Shown piece after piece: positions 8,631-19,594 of a DNA stretch of 64,000 nt (positions are counted from its first letter, which is position 1; the number at the start of each line of letters is the position of its first letter). The DNA comes from Microbacterium hydrocarbonoxydans. Its GTDB lineage: Bacteria; Actinomycetota; Actinomycetes; Actinomycetales; Microbacteriaceae. Location of the stretch: assembly GCF_900105205.1 (NCBI RefSeq), contig NZ_FNSQ01000005.1, positions 1,736,001 through 1,800,000 on the forward strand. Reading direction: 5' to 3'. The translations under genes were made by a program, and so were the position numbers. The notes beneath the pieces are model-generated. The model made no database searches. It saw only the letters and a list, made by a program, of their open reading frames with translations, and was not told the origin of the DNA.

Positions 8631-9632
8631 GTGAGCATCTCCGTATGGATGACTGGGGCGGAAGACGTCACCGACCAGCTGGTAGGCGCGTTCCAGAACC
8701 CGGGACTGCTCCTCGGCATCCCCCTCGCCCTGGCCGGCGCCGTCTTCATGTCGCTCGGTGCGCAGTATCAGCACCGCGGCGTCGAGAAGATGGAGCGACT
8801 GAGCGGTGCAGACGGAGCGTCCGGACTCTCGATGGCACAGGTCAGAGGGCTGCTCACTCGCCCCTCGTGGCTGATCGGCACCCTGATGCTCGCGCTCGCG
8901 GTCGTCTGCCAGCTCGCCGCGCTCACTGTCGCGCCGCTGATCGTGGTCCAGCCTCTCGGCGCGATCGCCCTGGTCATGACGACTCTCCTCAATGCGCGCA
9001 TCTCGGGACACTCCCCGACGAAGCAGTCGATCACGGCGATCGTCTGTTGCGTGGGCGGCATCTTCCTCTTCGTGTTCTTCGCGGCGATCTTCGCGACGGA
9101 GAAGGACGTGACCGATACCGAGCTCTTCACGATCCTCGCGGTCCTGCTGGTCGTGATCATCATCTTGGGCGCCTGCTGGCTGATCCTCCGCCACCGCATG
9201 CGTGCGCTGTTCTACGTCGTCGGGGCAGGCATCCTCTACGGCTTCGTCGCCACGCTCGCGAAGGTCGTCATCAAGCGCGTGCAGGCGGGCAACTTCGAGT
9301 GGATCACGATCGTCTGCGTCCTCGCCCTCGTCGCAGCGGCCGCGGTCGGGGCCTACTTCGTGCAGACGGCCTACAGCTCAGGTCCCCCCGACCTCGTGAT
9401 CGCTGGACTGACGGTGGTGGATCCGCTGATCGCCGTGCTGATCGGCATGGTCGTGCTCGGCGAGGCCGCCGCTGCCCCGCCGTGGGTGCTCGTGATCTTC
9501 GGCATCGCCGGAGCGATCGCCGTCTGGGGCGTGATCGGTCTCGCGCGCTACCACCCGCAGGTGCTCAGCGACAGCCAGGACCTCGGCATCGTGCGGGGCA
9601 GCGACGGCGAGCGCAAGGCCCCCGAAGCCTGA
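8631..9632 (+). CDS. DMT-superfamily membrane protein (EamA/NIPA-like)
   Basis: A 333-residue integral membrane protein with about nine to ten hydrophobic segments in the two-repeat pattern of the drug/metabolite transporter superfamily. The LIVVQPLGAIALVMTTLLNAR segment and the repeated LVIAGLTVVDPLIAVLIGMVVLGE segment resemble NIPA-like and EamA-like proteins, some of which carry magnesium. A cytoplasmic loop around residues 50-70 is charged. The substrate is unknown. The GTG start lies directly downstream of a -10 element. The 3' end is nine bases from the converging pgl stop. Confidence 0.8.
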   Translation: MSISVWMTGAEDVTDQLVGAFQNPGLLLGIPLALAGAVFMSLGAQYQHRGVEKMERLSGADGASGLSMAQVRGLLTRPSWLIGTLMLALAVVCQLAALTVAPLIVVQPLGAIALVMTTLLNARISGHSPTKQSITAIVCCVGGIFLFVFFAAIFATEKDVTDTELFTILAVLLVVIIILGACWLILRHRMRALFYVVGAGILYGFVATLAKVVIKRVQAGNFEWITIVCVLALVAAAAVGAYFVQTAYSSGPPDLVIAGLTVVDPLIAVLIGMVVLGEAAAAPPWVLVIFGIAGAIAVWGVIGLARYHPQVLSDSQDLGIVRGSDGERKAPEA

Positions 9633-9641
9633 GGCTCGCGG

Positions 9642-10427
9642 TCAGTACGCCGGATCGATGAGATCCGGTGAGACCTCCGAGGCAGCTGCCTCGTCGACGA
9701 AGAACACGGTGCGCTTGCGCCCCTTCGCGCCCGCAGCGGGGACGTTGGCGTAGCTCGCGCCCGCGAGGGCGAGTCCGAGCGCAGAAGCCTTGTCCGCACC
9801 GGTGAGCACGAGCCAGACCCGCTTGGACGCGTTGAGCACCGGACGCGTGAGCGTCACGCGCTCCGGAGGCGGTTTGGGGGAGTCCCGCACCGCGAGAGCT
9901 GCCGCATCCGTGACCGTGACCTCCGGGCGATCGGGGAAGAGCGAGGCGATGTGCCCGTCCGGGCCCACGCCGAGGAAGCACACGGCGAAGGACGGCCACG
10001 GATGCTCGTCGCTGCCGAACCGCGCGAGCTCTGCGGCGTACGCGGTGGCCGCCTCGTCGAGGGTCACCCCTTCGCCCGCCGCCGCCACCTCGTGGATGTT
10101 CTCATCCGGCACCGGGATGTGGTCGAGCAGCGCAGCACGGGACTGCAGGGCGTTGCGATCCGCATCGTCGCGGGCGACGAACCGCTCGTCACCCCACCAG
10201 AAGTGGACGAGCGACCAGTCGATGTCTGCCGAGCGCGGGTGCTCGCGCGTCGCACGCAGCACCGCGCCGCCCATCGAGCCGCCGGTCAGGGCGACATGGG
10301 CGATGCGGCCGTTGCGCGTACGCGCACGGAGGCGTGTGAGGAATCTGTCGGCCACTCGCAGTGCGAGCTTCTCGGGAGTGGCTTCGACCACGACCCGCTT
10401 CTCTGCGGACGCTGTCTGCGACGACAT
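9642..10427 (-). CDS. pgl: 6-phosphogluconolactonase
   Basis: Hydrolyses 6-phosphogluconolactone in the oxidative pentose phosphate pathway. It is a 261-residue protein of the NagB/DevB fold with LTGGSMG near residue 48, WWGDERF, and the diagnostic LGVGPDGHIASLFP segment. The second of two adjacent ATG codons (10427) is preferred because it forms TGATG with the opcA stop codon. It is the last gene of the tkt-tal-pgi-zwf-opcA-pgl operon and acts on the product of zwf, two genes upstream. Confidence 0.94.
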   Translation of the reverse strand: MSSQTASAEKRVVVEATPEKLALRVADRFLTRLRARTRNGRIAHVALTGGSMGGAVLRATREHPRSADIDWSLVHFWWGDERFVARDDADRNALQSRAALLDHIPVPDENIHEVAAAGEGVTLDEAATAYAAELARFGSDEHPWPSFAVCFLGVGPDGHIASLFPDRPEVTVTDAAALAVRDSPKPPPERVTLTRPVLNASKRVWLVLTGADKASALGLALAGASYANVPAAGAKGRKRTVFFVDEAAASEVSPDLIDPAY

Positions 10428-11362
10428 CATTCTCCTGTCTCGGGCGGACCCAGCTTCTCCCAGCCCTCGGTGATCACTCGACCGTACAGGACGTCGGGGT
10501 CGAGGCGACGCAGCTCCTCGGCGAGGCACTCGCGGAGGGTGCGGCGCGGGAGGTGCAGGTCGTGGTCGGGCTGATCCGGCTGGGTGAGGACGGCGACGCC
10601 GGGCGTCGGACGCTCGAGCAGGATGTCGCCCGACGCGCGGTGCAGGCGCACGGATTTGATGCCCTCCTGCCAGTGCTCGGGGTTCTCGTACGACCACTTC
10701 ACCGGGATGTCGAGCGCCATCTGGAGCCAGGCCGCCAGGAGCGCGGTGGACGGCGAGGCGGAGCCGCCGCGCACCTCGACAGCGGTGACCTCTTCGAACG
10801 GAGGCTGATCGAGCACGGCGGCGAGCTGCTCGCGCCAGTGCGTGAGACGCGTCCAGGCGAGGTCCGTGTCGCCAGGAGCATGCGTCTCGCCGAGCCGTGC
10901 GAGGCGATCGCGCACGTCGGGTGCTGTGGCCGCATCCGTGATGCGACGCTGGGCGATCTTGCCCAGCGGGGAGTGAGCGGGTGAGGCGGGTGCCTCCTCC
11001 GGCCACCAGGCCACCACAGGAGCGTCGGGCAGCAGGAGGCCGGTGACCAGGCTCTCCTCGTTGCTCGCGGCATCGCCGTACGCCCGCAGGACGACGACCT
11101 CACTCGCGCCGGCGTCACCACCGACACGGATCTGCGCGTCGAGGCGGGCGTCTCCGTCGCCGGTGGTGAGCACGATGACACGCATCGGGTGCTCGCGGGA
11201 GGCATCGTTTGCGGCGTCGATCGCGGCTTCGGCCACACCGTTGCGGGCCGAGATGATGAGGGTGAGCACGCGACCGAGGGCCACGGCGCCACCCTCCTCG
11301 CGCACCTTGACGAGCTGCTTCGCGACCTGGCTGACGGTCGTGTCGGGAAGGTCGATGATCAT
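10427..11362 (-). CDS. opcA: Glucose-6-phosphate dehydrogenase assembly protein OpcA
   Basis: Actinobacterial/cyanobacterial subunit needed for assembly and allosteric control of glucose-6-phosphate dehydrogenase. At 311 residues it has the usual length. The VAWWPEEAP segment near residue 115 and the C-terminal WSYENPEHWQEGIKSVRLHR region are typical of the family. It sits directly after zwf with a four-base overlap (ATGA) and before pgl with a one-base overlap, as expected for a partner made with Zwf. It has no catalytic motif of its own. Confidence 0.93.
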   Translation of the reverse strand: MIIDLPDTTVSQVAKQLVKVREEGGAVALGRVLTLIISARNGVAEAAIDAANDASREHPMRVIVLTTGDGDARLDAQIRVGGDAGASEVVVLRAYGDAASNEESLVTGLLLPDAPVVAWWPEEAPASPAHSPLGKIAQRRITDAATAPDVRDRLARLGETHAPGDTDLAWTRLTHWREQLAAVLDQPPFEEVTAVEVRGGSASPSTALLAAWLQMALDIPVKWSYENPEHWQEGIKSVRLHRASGDILLERPTPGVAVLTQPDQPDHDLHLPRRTLRECLAEELRRLDPDVLYGRVITEGWEKLGPPETGE

Positions 11363-12909
11363 GGGCGTCTCCAGACTCGTCCATCGCGGGCAAGGAGGTC
11401 GTCGGCGGAGGCCGGACCCCATGAGCCGGGTGCGTACTGATCGACCGGGCCGCCTTCGGCAGCCCAGTACTTCTCCACCGGGTCGAGGATCTTCCAGGAC
11501 AGCTCGACCTCCTCGTGCCGCGGGAACAGCGGCGGGTCGCCCAGGAGGACGTCGAGGATCAGGCGCTCGTATGCCTCGGGGCTCGCCTCGGTGAAGGCGT
11601 GTCCGTAGCCGAAGTCCATCGTGACGTCGCGGACGTTGGTGCCGTTGCCAGGGACCTTCGAGCCGAAGCGGATCGTCACGCCCTCGTCGGGCTGCACGCG
11701 GATCACGAGTGCGTTCTGGCCGAGCTCCGCGGTGTTCGCGCGACCGAAGAGGTGCTCGGGGGCCTTCTTGAAGACCACGGCGACCTCGGTCACGCGACGG
11801 CCGAGCCGCTTTCCGGTACGGAGGTAGAACGGCACGCCCGACCAGCGACGGGTGTCGATCTCGAGCTTGATCGCCGCGTACGTCTCGGTCGAGGACTGCG
11901 GGTTCATGCCGTCCTCGTCGAGGAAGCCGGTGACCTGCTCCCCGCCCTGCCATCCGCCGGCGTACTGTCCGCGAGCGGTGGCGAGCGAGAGGTCCTCCGG
12001 CACGTGCACGGCGGCCAGCACCTTCTCCTTCTCGGCGCGCAGGTGCTCGGCGGAGAGGCTGATCGGCTCTTCCATCGCGGTCAGCGCCAGCAGCTGGAGG
12101 AGGTGGTTCTGGATGACGTCGCGCGCGGCGCCGACACCGTCGTAGTAGCCGGCGCGGCCGCCCACTCCGATGTCCTCGGCCATGGTGATCTGCACGTGAT
12201 CGACGTAGTTGCGGTTCCAGATCGGCTCGTAGAGCTCGTTCGCGAAGCGCAGCGCCAGGATGTTCTGGACCGTCTCCTTGCCGAGGTAGTGGTCGATGCG
12301 GAAGATCGAGTCGGCCGAGAAGGCCACCTCGAGCGCGGCGTTCAGCTCCCTGGCCGACTCGAGGTCGTGACCGAACGGCTTCTCGATCACGACGCGGCGC
12401 CAGCGCTCGTCGTCATCGTCATCCGCGCCGACGAGACCGGAGTCCTTCAGCTGCTTGGCGACGAGCGGGAAGTCCTTCGGCGGGATCGAAAGGTAGAACG
12501 CGTGGTTGCCCATGGTGCCGCGTTCCACATCGAGCTGGTCCACCGTCTCGCGGAGCTTGCGGAACGAGTCGGGGTTGTCGAACTCACCCGAGACGAATCG
12601 GATGCCCTGCAGCAGCTGCGCCCACGTCTCCTCGCGGAAGGGCGTGCGAGCGTGCTGCTTCACCGCGTCGTAGACGACCTGGGCGAAGTCCTGGTCCTCC
12701 CAGTCGCGGCGGGCGAAGCCGACCAGGGCGAACCCAGGAGGCAGGAGCCCGCGGTTGGCGAGGTCGTAGACCGCGGGCATGAGCTTCTTGCGTGACAGGT
12801 CACCGGTCACTCCGAAGATCACGAGGGCACTGGGCCCCGCGATCCGGTTGAGACGACGGTCATCAGGGTCACGCAGCGGGTTGTGCCCGCGCGAGATGGG
12901 AACAGACAT
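11359..12909 (-). CDS. zwf: Glucose-6-phosphate 1-dehydrogenase
   Basis: Oxidises glucose 6-phosphate to 6-phosphogluconolactone and makes NADPH. The nucleotide-binding GVTGDLSRKKL is at 33-43, the catalytic/substrate motif RIDHYLGKE at 204-212, and the EKPFGHDLESA segment precedes it. The length of 516 residues is normal. The ATG at 12909 is followed downstream by a four-base overlap with opcA. A 22-base gap separates it from pgi upstream, the only non-overlapping junction in the operon. Confidence 0.97.
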   Translation of the reverse strand: MSVPISRGHNPLRDPDDRRLNRIAGPSALVIFGVTGDLSRKKLMPAVYDLANRGLLPPGFALVGFARRDWEDQDFAQVVYDAVKQHARTPFREETWAQLLQGIRFVSGEFDNPDSFRKLRETVDQLDVERGTMGNHAFYLSIPPKDFPLVAKQLKDSGLVGADDDDDERWRRVVIEKPFGHDLESARELNAALEVAFSADSIFRIDHYLGKETVQNILALRFANELYEPIWNRNYVDHVQITMAEDIGVGGRAGYYDGVGAARDVIQNHLLQLLALTAMEEPISLSAEHLRAEKEKVLAAVHVPEDLSLATARGQYAGGWQGGEQVTGFLDEDGMNPQSSTETYAAIKLEIDTRRWSGVPFYLRTGKRLGRRVTEVAVVFKKAPEHLFGRANTAELGQNALVIRVQPDEGVTIRFGSKVPGNGTNVRDVTMDFGYGHAFTEASPEAYERLILDVLLGDPPLFPRHEEVELSWKILDPVEKYWAAEGGPVDQYAPGSWGPASADDLLARDGRVWRRP

Positions 12910-12931
12910 CGGTGGGGGATTCTCCTGGCTG

Positions 12932-14539
12932 TTACTTCTGTGCGGCTTCGAAGAGGGTGAGGACGTCGGCCGACGAATCGGTGATCGTCAGGGAGACGAC
13001 CGGACGGCCGTGCTCGGCGAGGACACCGGCGTCGCCGGCGGCCTGGGCCTGGATCAGCTGTCCGAACGTGAACGGACGCTCAGGGATCTCGAGGTCGACC
13101 TCTGTGCTCTCCAGGATCTGCAGGAACACACCCTGCGCAGGACCGCCCTTGTGGTACTGACCCGTGGAGTGCAGGAAGCGGGGTCCCCAGCCGAAGGTCG
13201 TCGGACGACCGGAATCGGCGGCGACGAGCTCACGGAGGCCCTGGAGCTGCGGGACATCGAGACGGTTCACGTATGCCTGGATCGAGACGTAGCCGTCGGC
13301 GGGGAGCTGAGCCCAGAGAGCATCCAGCACGCCCTCGACCGTTCCCGAGACCGCGAGGGCCGGGTCTGAGACACGGACCTCGACGCCACTCTCCACGAAC
13401 GCGGGAGCGGTCGGAGCCGGGCGGTCGTCGAGCAGGCCGCGTGCGGCGACCTTGGCCGATTCGACGTCGGGCTGGTCGAAGGGGTTGATCCCCAGCAGAT
13501 GACCGGCGATCGCCGTCGCGTACTCCCAGACGATGAACTGCGCGCCCAGCGAACCGCTGACGAGGATCTCGCCCTCGTGACGTTCGCGCAGGTGGAACTC
13601 GTTGGCATCGTCGACCAGCCGCACGACCTGCAGGTCGTCGGGTCGCGAGTCGAGTTCGGGGGAGACGGGCAGCAGGACGACCGGGAGGATGCCGGTGCCT
13701 TCCTTGCCGGTGGACTCCGCGATCAGCTGCTCGATCCAGTCGGGCAGGCCGTTGATGTGAGTGCCGTCGGTGACCAGTCCGAGCTTGTCGCGCCGAGGGG
13801 CCGTGGCCGAGATCGCGGCGGCGAGACGCAGCGCGGGGTTGTCGGCCGAATCGATCGCGACCTCCAGCAGAGACGCCTCCGCCTCGTCGAGCAGCTCGTC
13901 GATGTCGACACCGGCGAGGCCGGACGGGACCAGGCCGAAGGCGGTGAGGGCGGAGTAGCGGCCGCCGACGTTCGGGTCCGCGGTGAAGACGCGGTATCCC
14001 GCCTCACGGGCCGACACGTCGAGCGGAGAACCGGGGTCGGTCACCACGACGATCCGCTCGACGGGGTCGATGCCCACGTCGCGGAAGGCCGCTTCGAACG
14101 TGCGCCGCTGCGAGTCGGTCTCCACCGTCGATCCGGACTTCGAGGAGACGACCAGCACGGTCTCCTGGAGGCCCTCGTCGAGCGCGGCGAGCACCTGGCC
14201 CGGTGCTGTCGAGTCGAGGATGGTGAGCGGCATACCGGCGGTCTGGGCGATGACCTCGGGCGCGAGGGACGAGCCGCCCATGCCGGCGAGCACGACGCGC
14301 GTGACGCCCTTCGCGACCAGATCCGAGCGCAGGGCCTCGATCTCGGCGACGAGCGGTCGGGAGATCGAGACGGCTTCGACCCAGCCGAGCCTGATCGATG
14401 CCTCGGACTCGGCGGCCGCGCCCCACAGACCGGCGTCGCCGCCGGTGATCCGAGAGGCGACGAGGTCGCGGACGAGAGCGGGGACCGTCTCGTCTATCGC
14501 GACCCGAGCCGCGCCAGAGGCGTGGATGGCGAATGTCAT
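12932..14539 (-). CDS. pgi: Glucose-6-phosphate isomerase
   Basis: Interconverts glucose 6-phosphate and fructose 6-phosphate, linking glycolysis to the pentose phosphate genes around it. The two SIS-type sugar-phosphate regions are seen as [15 protein letters not shown] and [14 protein letters not shown]. The protein is 535 residues in the form usual for Micrococcales, more divergent from E. coli Pgi than most actinobacterial copies. The start at 14539 overlaps the tal stop codon (ATGA); an upstream in-frame ATG at 14587 lies inside tal and is less likely. Confidence 0.92.
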   Translation of the reverse strand: MTFAIHASGAARVAIDETVPALVRDLVASRITGGDAGLWGAAAESEASIRLGWVEAVSISRPLVAEIEALRSDLVAKGVTRVVLAGMGGSSLAPEVIAQTAGMPLTILDSTAPGQVLAALDEGLQETVLVVSSKSGSTVETDSQRRTFEAAFRDVGIDPVERIVVVTDPGSPLDVSAREAGYRVFTADPNVGGRYSALTAFGLVPSGLAGVDIDELLDEAEASLLEVAIDSADNPALRLAAAISATAPRRDKLGLVTDGTHINGLPDWIEQLIAESTGKEGTGILPVVLLPVSPELDSRPDDLQVVRLVDDANEFHLRERHEGEILVSGSLGAQFIVWEYATAIAGHLLGINPFDQPDVESAKVAARGLLDDRPAPTAPAFVESGVEVRVSDPALAVSGTVEGVLDALWAQLPADGYVSIQAYVNRLDVPQLQGLRELVAADSGRPTTFGWGPRFLHSTGQYHKGGPAQGVFLQILESTEVDLEIPERPFTFGQLIQAQAAGDAGVLAEHGRPVVSLTITDSSADVLTLFEAAQK

Positions 14540-15648
14540 CGCTGCGCCTCGAGGCCCGCTGCCACCTGCGTCAGCAGATCGTGCCACGAGTCGATGAACT
14601 TGGCGACGCCCTCGTCCTCGAGCACCTGGGTGACGTCGGTGAAGTCGATGCCCAGATCGGCGAGGCCGGCGAACACCGCGCGGGCGTCCTCGTAGCCACC
14701 CGTGATGGTGTCTCCGGTGACGACGCCGTGGTCGAACGTCGCCTCGAGGGTCTTCTCGGGCATCGTGTTGACGACGTCCTTGGCGACGAGCTCCGTCACG
14801 TACAGGGTGTCAGGCAGTGCAGGGTCCTTGACGCCGGTGGACGCCCACAGCGGACGCTGTGCATTCGCGCCGAGCGCGATGAGGTCCTGCGCGCGCTTCT
14901 CGGCGAACTTCTGCTCGAAGAGCTCGTAGGCGAGACGCGCGTTGGCGAGTCCGGCCTTGCTCTTGAGCGCGTCTGCCTCGGGGGTGCCGATCGCGGAGAG
15001 GCGCTTGTCGGTCTCGGTGTCGACCCGCGACACGAAGAACGAGGCGACCGAGTGGATGCTCGACAGGTCGAAGTCGGCGCTGTGCGCCCGCTCGAGTCCG
15101 GTCAGGTAGGCGTCGATGACCTCGGCGTAGCGCTCCAGGCTGAAGATCAGCGTCACGTTGACGCTGATGCCCGACGCGATCGCCTCGGTGATGGCGGGAA
15201 GTCCGGCCTTGGTCGCCGGGATCTTCACGAGAAGGTTGGGGCGATCGACCTTGGCCCACAGCTGCTTGGCCTGAGCGACCGTGCCCTCGGTGTCGTGCGC
15301 GAGGTCGGGGGAGACCTCGATCGAGACGCGTCCGTCGACGTGACCGGATGCCTCCCAGACCGGACGGAAGACGTCGAGTGCTGCGGCGACGTCCTGCGTC
15401 GTCGCGGCGAAGACAGCCTCCTCGGCCGTGGCGCCGGAAGCGGCGAGCTCGGTGACCTGGGCGTCGTACGACGTGTTGTTCTTGTCGGTGATCGCGTTCG
15501 CGAAGATCGTCGGGTTCGTGGTGACGCCCACGACGTTGCGGGTCTCGATCAGCTCGGCCAGGTTGCCGGAGGAGATGCGGGTGCGCGACAGGTCGTCGAG
15601 CCAGATGCTGACACCGGCTGCTGCGAGGTCTGCGGTGGGGGTGCTCAT
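14536..15648 (-). CDS. tal: Transaldolase
   Basis: Transfers a dihydroxyacetone unit between sugar phosphates in the non-oxidative pentose phosphate pathway. The Schiff-base lysine is K142 in [10 protein letters not shown], with [12 protein letters not shown] (41-52) and [14 protein letters not shown] also present. The length of 370 residues fits the actinobacterial (class 2) transaldolases. It overlaps tkt upstream and pgi downstream by four bases each, a strongly coupled operon. Confidence 0.97.
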   Translation of the reverse strand: MSTPTADLAAAGVSIWLDDLSRTRISSGNLAELIETRNVVGVTTNPTIFANAITDKNNTSYDAQVTELAASGATAEEAVFAATTQDVAAALDVFRPVWEASGHVDGRVSIEVSPDLAHDTEGTVAQAKQLWAKVDRPNLLVKIPATKAGLPAITEAIASGISVNVTLIFSLERYAEVIDAYLTGLERAHSADFDLSSIHSVASFFVSRVDTETDKRLSAIGTPEADALKSKAGLANARLAYELFEQKFAEKRAQDLIALGANAQRPLWASTGVKDPALPDTLYVTELVAKDVVNTMPEKTLEATFDHGVVTGDTITGGYEDARAVFAGLADLGIDFTDVTQVLEDEGVAKFIDSWHDLLTQVAAGLEAQR

Positions 15649-17741
15649 GCGTTCTCCTTGATGGTCTCGCGTGCGGCCGCGATGACGGCCTCGGTGGTGA
15701 TGCCGAACTTCTCGAACAGGGTCTTGTAGTCGGCGGAGGCGCCGAAGTGGTCGATGCCGACGGAACGGCCGCGGTCGCCCACGATGCCGCGCCAGCTGAG
15801 GACGGAGCCCGCCTCGACCGAGACGCGGGCGGTGACGGACTTGGGGAGCACCGACTCGCGGTACGCCTCGTCCTGCTCGTCGAACCATTCCAGCGAGGGA
15901 GCGGAGACGACGCGGACGTTGACACCCTCCTCGGCCAGGGCCGCGCGAGCGTCGACCGCCAGCTGGACCTCGGAGCCGGTGGCGATGATGATCACGTCGG
16001 GGGTGCCGTTCGGGGCCTCGGCGAGCACGTACGCGCCCTTCGAGACGCCGTCGGTGGACGCGAAGACGTCGCCGTCGGCTGCGCCCTCGCCGCGCTCGAA
16101 CACCGGGATGTTCTGACGGGTCAGGGCGATGCCGGCGGGCCCTTCGTGGCGGCGGAGGATCTCGAGCCAGGCGGCCGAGGTCTCGTTGGCGTCTGCGGGG
16201 CGCACCAGGGTGAAGTTCGGGATCGCGCGGAGCGTGGCGATCTGCTCGACCGGCTGGTGGGTCGGGCCGTCTTCTCCGAGGGCGACGGAGTCGTGGGTCC
16301 AGACGAAGATGCTCGGCACGTTCATCAGAGCGGCCAGACGCACCGGCGGGCGCATGTAGTCGCTGAAGATGAGGAACGTGCCGCCGAACGCACGCGTCGG
16401 GCCGTGCAGCACGATGCCGTTGACGATCGCACCCATGGCGTGCTCGCGGATGCCGAAGTGCAGCACACGTCCGTAGGGGTCGCCCGACCACTCGTGGGTC
16501 GACCACTCGGCGGGGATGAAGGACTTCGAGTCCTTGATCGTGGTGAGGTTCGACTCGGCGAGGTCGGCCGAGCCGCCCCAGAGCTCGGGGAGCTCGGCGG
16601 CGAGGGCGTTGATGACCTGGCCGGAAGCCGCACGCGTCGAGACGTCCTTGCCGCCCTCGAAGACCGGGAGCGCGGAGGTGATGTCCGCCGGGAGCTCCTT
16701 CGCCTCGAGGCGGTCGAGCAGGGCCTTGCGCTCGGGGTTGGCCGCAGCCCACGCGTCGAACGAGGTCTGCCATGCGGCGCGGGTCTCGGCGGCGCGGTCG
16801 GCGAGTGCACGGGTGTGGGCGATCACGTCGTCGGCGATCGCGAAGTGCTCTTCGGGGTCGAAGCCGAGGACCTTCTTGGTCGCGGCGAGCTCGTCGCCAC
16901 CGAGCGCCGAACCGTGGATCTTGCCGGAGTTCTGCTTGCCGGGCGACGGCCAGCCGATGATCGTCTTGAGGATGATGAGCGACGGCTTGGAGGTCTCGCC
17001 CTTCGCTGCCTCGATCGCGGCGTGCAGCTCGGCGACGTCTTCGACGTACTCGCCGGTCTTCTTCCAGTCGACGACCTGGACCTGCCAGCCGTAGGCCTCG
17101 TAGCGCTTCGCGACGTCTTCGGTGAAGGCGACGTTCGTGTCGTCTTCGATCGAGATCTGGTTGGAGTCGTAGATGGCGATGAGGTTGCCGAGCTCCTGGT
17201 GGCCCGCCAGCGAGGAGGCCTCGCTGGTGACGCCCTCCTGCAGGTCGCCGTCACCGGCGATCACGTAGACGAAGTGATCGAAGGGACTCGTGCCCGCCTC
17301 GGCCTCGGGGTCGAACAGGCCGCGCTCGTAGCGGGCGGCGTACGCGAAGCCGACAGCAGACGCGAGTCCCTGGCCGAGGGGGCCGGTGGTGATCTCGACA
17401 CCCTTGGTGTGGCCGTACTCCGGGTGGCCAGGGGTCAGCGAGCCCCAGGTGCGGAGCGCCTTGAGGTCGTCGAGCTCGAGGCCGAAGCCGCCGAGGTAGA
17501 GCTGCACGTACTGGGTGAGGGAGGAGTGTCCGACCGAGAGGATGAAGCGGTCGCGACCGAGCCAGTCGGTGTCCGTCGGATCGTGGCGGAGAACCCGCTG
17601 GTAGAGGAGATACGCCGCAGGCGCCAGGCTCATCGCGGTACCGGGGTGGCCGTTGCCGACCTTCTCCACGGCATCCGCAGCCAGAAGGCGCGCGGTGTCC
17701 ACCGCACGCCGGTCGATCTCATCCCACTGCAATTCCGACAC
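15645..17741 (-). CDS. tkt: Transketolase
   Basis: Thiamine-diphosphate enzyme that transfers two-carbon units in the non-oxidative pentose phosphate pathway. Conserved sites include [10 protein letters not shown] near the N-terminus, the TPP/Mg motif [13 protein letters not shown], and the pyrimidine-domain FGIREHAMG segment. The GTG at 17741 is chosen: it gives a 698-residue protein of normal length and has a GAAGGG ribosome site seven bases upstream. The frame is open for 32 further codons with no family similarity. First gene of the minus-strand operon. Confidence 0.96.
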   Translation of the reverse strand: MSELQWDEIDRRAVDTARLLAADAVEKVGNGHPGTAMSLAPAAYLLYQRVLRHDPTDTDWLGRDRFILSVGHSSLTQYVQLYLGGFGLELDDLKALRTWGSLTPGHPEYGHTKGVEITTGPLGQGLASAVGFAYAARYERGLFDPEAEAGTSPFDHFVYVIAGDGDLQEGVTSEASSLAGHQELGNLIAIYDSNQISIEDDTNVAFTEDVAKRYEAYGWQVQVVDWKKTGEYVEDVAELHAAIEAAKGETSKPSLIILKTIIGWPSPGKQNSGKIHGSALGGDELAATKKVLGFDPEEHFAIADDVIAHTRALADRAAETRAAWQTSFDAWAAANPERKALLDRLEAKELPADITSALPVFEGGKDVSTRAASGQVINALAAELPELWGGSADLAESNLTTIKDSKSFIPAEWSTHEWSGDPYGRVLHFGIREHAMGAIVNGIVLHGPTRAFGGTFLIFSDYMRPPVRLAALMNVPSIFVWTHDSVALGEDGPTHQPVEQIATLRAIPNFTLVRPADANETSAAWLEILRRHEGPAGIALTRQNIPVFERGEGAADGDVFASTDGVSKGAYVLAEAPNGTPDVIIIATGSEVQLAVDARAALAEEGVNVRVVSAPSLEWFDEQDEAYRESVLPKSVTARVSVEAGSVLSWRGIVGDRGRSVGIDHFGASADYKTLFEKFGITTEAVIAAARETIKENA

Positions 17742-18067
17742 TGTGAAGCCCTTCTGCAACTGTTCGAGAGCGCCCGGAGTGCATGATCGCAGTCCGCAAC
17801 GGTACGGAGGGGTCTGTGCGCCGGGCGCGCGAGTCATTTCAGCATAGCGCCGAGGTCTGACCCGTTACCCCTCTTTACAACGCCTCCGTCGTCAGGTAAT
17901 TCCACGGTCGCGCACCTGATTTCGCAGGGTGGCGGGACTGCGGATCTGACCCGCTGGAACTCGGTTCCGCGACGCCCGGGCGCGTCGCGGATGGCTGGCC
18001 GAGTGCGGCGAGCGGTTCGAGGCGGGCAAGCCGGTCGTCGCCGGTGCCTTAGAATGGAAAAGCTGTC
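17742..18067. promoter_or_regulatory. Intergenic region between tkt and ctaB
   Basis: This 326-base gap holds the divergent promoters. A TAGAAT -10 hexamer at 18050-18055 faces ctaB. On the minus strand, TATGCT (complement of 17841-17846) could serve tkt and would give a leader of about 95 bases. The word TCTGACCCG occurs twice, near 17856 and 17946. I see no gene, riboswitch or clear operator. Confidence 0.4.
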
Positions 18068-19009
18068 GTGACGCGTGTGGAGGAGGGGATCGAGATCTCG
18101 ACGATGTCTGATCAGACCGTTGTGAAGAAGTCCATCGGTCGTACCGTGAAGGCGTACGTCGCCCTCACCAAGCCGCGCGTCCTCGAACTCCTGCTGGTGT
18201 CGACCGTCCCGGTGATGTTCCTCGCACAGGGCGGTCTTCCCGACCTGTGGCTCGTGCTGGCCACCGTGATCGGCGGCTCGCTGAGCGCCGGGTCCGCCGC
18301 CGCGTTCAACATGTACCTGGATCGGGACATCGACGCGCACATGCACCGCACCGAGAACCGTCCACTCGTGACGGGTGAGATCACCCCGCGGGGCGCGTTG
18401 ATCTTCTCGTGGACTCTCGCGGTGCTGTCCACGGTGTGGCTGTGGTTCACGACGAACTGGCTCGCGGCGACGCTGTCGGCATCCGCCATCTTCTTCTACG
18501 TCGTGATCTACACGATGATCCTCAAGCGCCGCACCGAGCAGAACATCATCTGGGGCGGCATCGCGGGATGCTTCCCCGTGCTGATCGGCTGGGCTGCTGT
18601 CACCGAATCGCTCGACTGGCCCGCCTTCATCCTCTTCGCGCTGATCTTCCTGTGGACGCCGCCGCACTACTGGCCGCTGTCGATGAAGTACAAGGACGAC
18701 TACGACGACGTCGACGTGCCCATGCTCGGCGTGACGCGCAACGCCTCGCAGGTCGGGCTCCAGGTCATCCTGTACGCCTGGGCGACCGTCGCCTGCTCGC
18801 TGCTGCTGATCCCGATCGCGAACATGGGCCTCGTCTACGGCGTCTCCGCCGCGGTGTTCGGCGGATGGTTCATCTACGAGTCGCACCGTCTGTACAACCA
18901 GGCGGTGCGGGGGAACGAGGCGCGGCCCATGCGGGTCTTCCACGCCTCGATCACCTACTTGACGTTGATCTTCGTCGCCGTCGCGATCGACCCGCTGCTC
19001 CCGTTCTGA
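18068..19009 (+). CDS. ctaB: Protoheme IX farnesyltransferase (heme O synthase)
   Basis: UbiA-family membrane prenyltransferase that farnesylates heme B to heme O for cytochrome aa3 oxidase. The first Asp-rich motif is [15 protein letters not shown] and the second is [13 protein letters not shown], both intact, with about eight to nine membrane segments. A GTG at 18068 gives 313 residues; GTG 18077 and ATG 18104 are other in-frame starts, and the GGAGGAGG at 18079-18086 is not well spaced for any of them. ctaA, the next enzyme of heme A synthesis, is 0.6 kb away on the other strand. The 3' end overlaps the converging gene by 55 bases. Confidence 0.94.
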   Translation: MTRVEEGIEISTMSDQTVVKKSIGRTVKAYVALTKPRVLELLLVSTVPVMFLAQGGLPDLWLVLATVIGGSLSAGSAAAFNMYLDRDIDAHMHRTENRPLVTGEITPRGALIFSWTLAVLSTVWLWFTTNWLAATLSASAIFFYVVIYTMILKRRTEQNIIWGGIAGCFPVLIGWAAVTESLDWPAFILFALIFLWTPPHYWPLSMKYKDDYDDVDVPMLGVTRNASQVGLQVILYAWATVACSLLLIPIANMGLVYGVSAAVFGGWFIYESHRLYNQAVRGNEARPMRVFHASITYLTLIFVAVAIDPLLPF

Positions 19010-19404
19010 GCCTCGTCATCGTCGGCATCCGTCGTCTGGACGGACGTATCGACGGTCGGCGCCGCAGCATCCGCCGCGATCGCGCTCTCGTCCGAATCGG
19101 ATGACTCGGCCGTCCAGTCGATCGGCTCGACCACGACCGGCGTGGGTGCCGGGACCAGTGCCTGCACTGCGCTCAGCGCGATCGCGATCAGGATGCCGAT
19201 GACTCCGGCACCCAGGAGAGCGGCGCCGACCACCACGAGCGACTGCCCGACGTAGACCTCGATGCCGGTGGCCGTGCCGTCCAGCAGCGTGCTCGTCATC
19301 GTGCCGAGCTGGCCGGCGATGATCCATCCTCCGACGCCCGCCGAAGCGAGCGAGAGGACGAGGAGGAGCCAGAAGCCGATGCTGCGTGTGAGTGACTTGT
19401 TCAT
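18955..19404 (-). CDS. Small two-helix membrane protein, unknown function
   Basis: About 149 residues with two strong membrane segments (residues 10-32 and 50-75) followed by an acidic, Thr/Ser/Asp-rich tail of about 60 residues ([11 protein letters not shown] ... DADDDEAQ). I do not recognise a named family. The ATG at 19404 is preferred over a GTG three codons upstream. The last 55 bases lie antisense to the end of ctaB, so the two transcripts converge and overlap. Confidence 0.6.
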   Translation of the reverse strand: MNKSLTRSIGFWLLLVLSLASAGVGGWIIAGQLGTMTSTLLDGTATGIEVYVGQSLVVVGAALLGAGVIGILIAIALSAVQALVPAPTPVVVEPIDWTAESSDSDESAIAADAAAPTVDTSVQTTDADDDEAQNGSSGSIATATKINVK

Positions 19405-19594
19405 GTCCGCCACGCTGCACGACGAACTGATGCGCTTCTGATGTCCCGCCTATGCATCCACTGTGTCGGTCGGGTCCCGTACGTGGGCGAGCGGTGTCCC
19501 GAACCGCACACGGCGCCCCGATCTGCGGACTGTTCGTCCGGATTCCTGTGCAGCCCGGGGCGAGGTGTGCAGACCGGGACCGGTTCCGGAACGG

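Noticed and set aside
15747..17786. 679-codon open frame on the plus strand opposite tkt
   Set aside because: It mirrors the codon structure of tkt, is rich in Arg, Gly, Asp and Val with no domain, and is a typical high-GC antisense shadow.
17834..18943. 369-codon minus-strand frame opposite ctaB
   Set aside because: Low-complexity Arg/Asp/Gly-rich translation with no motifs; ctaB on the other strand is clearly the real gene.
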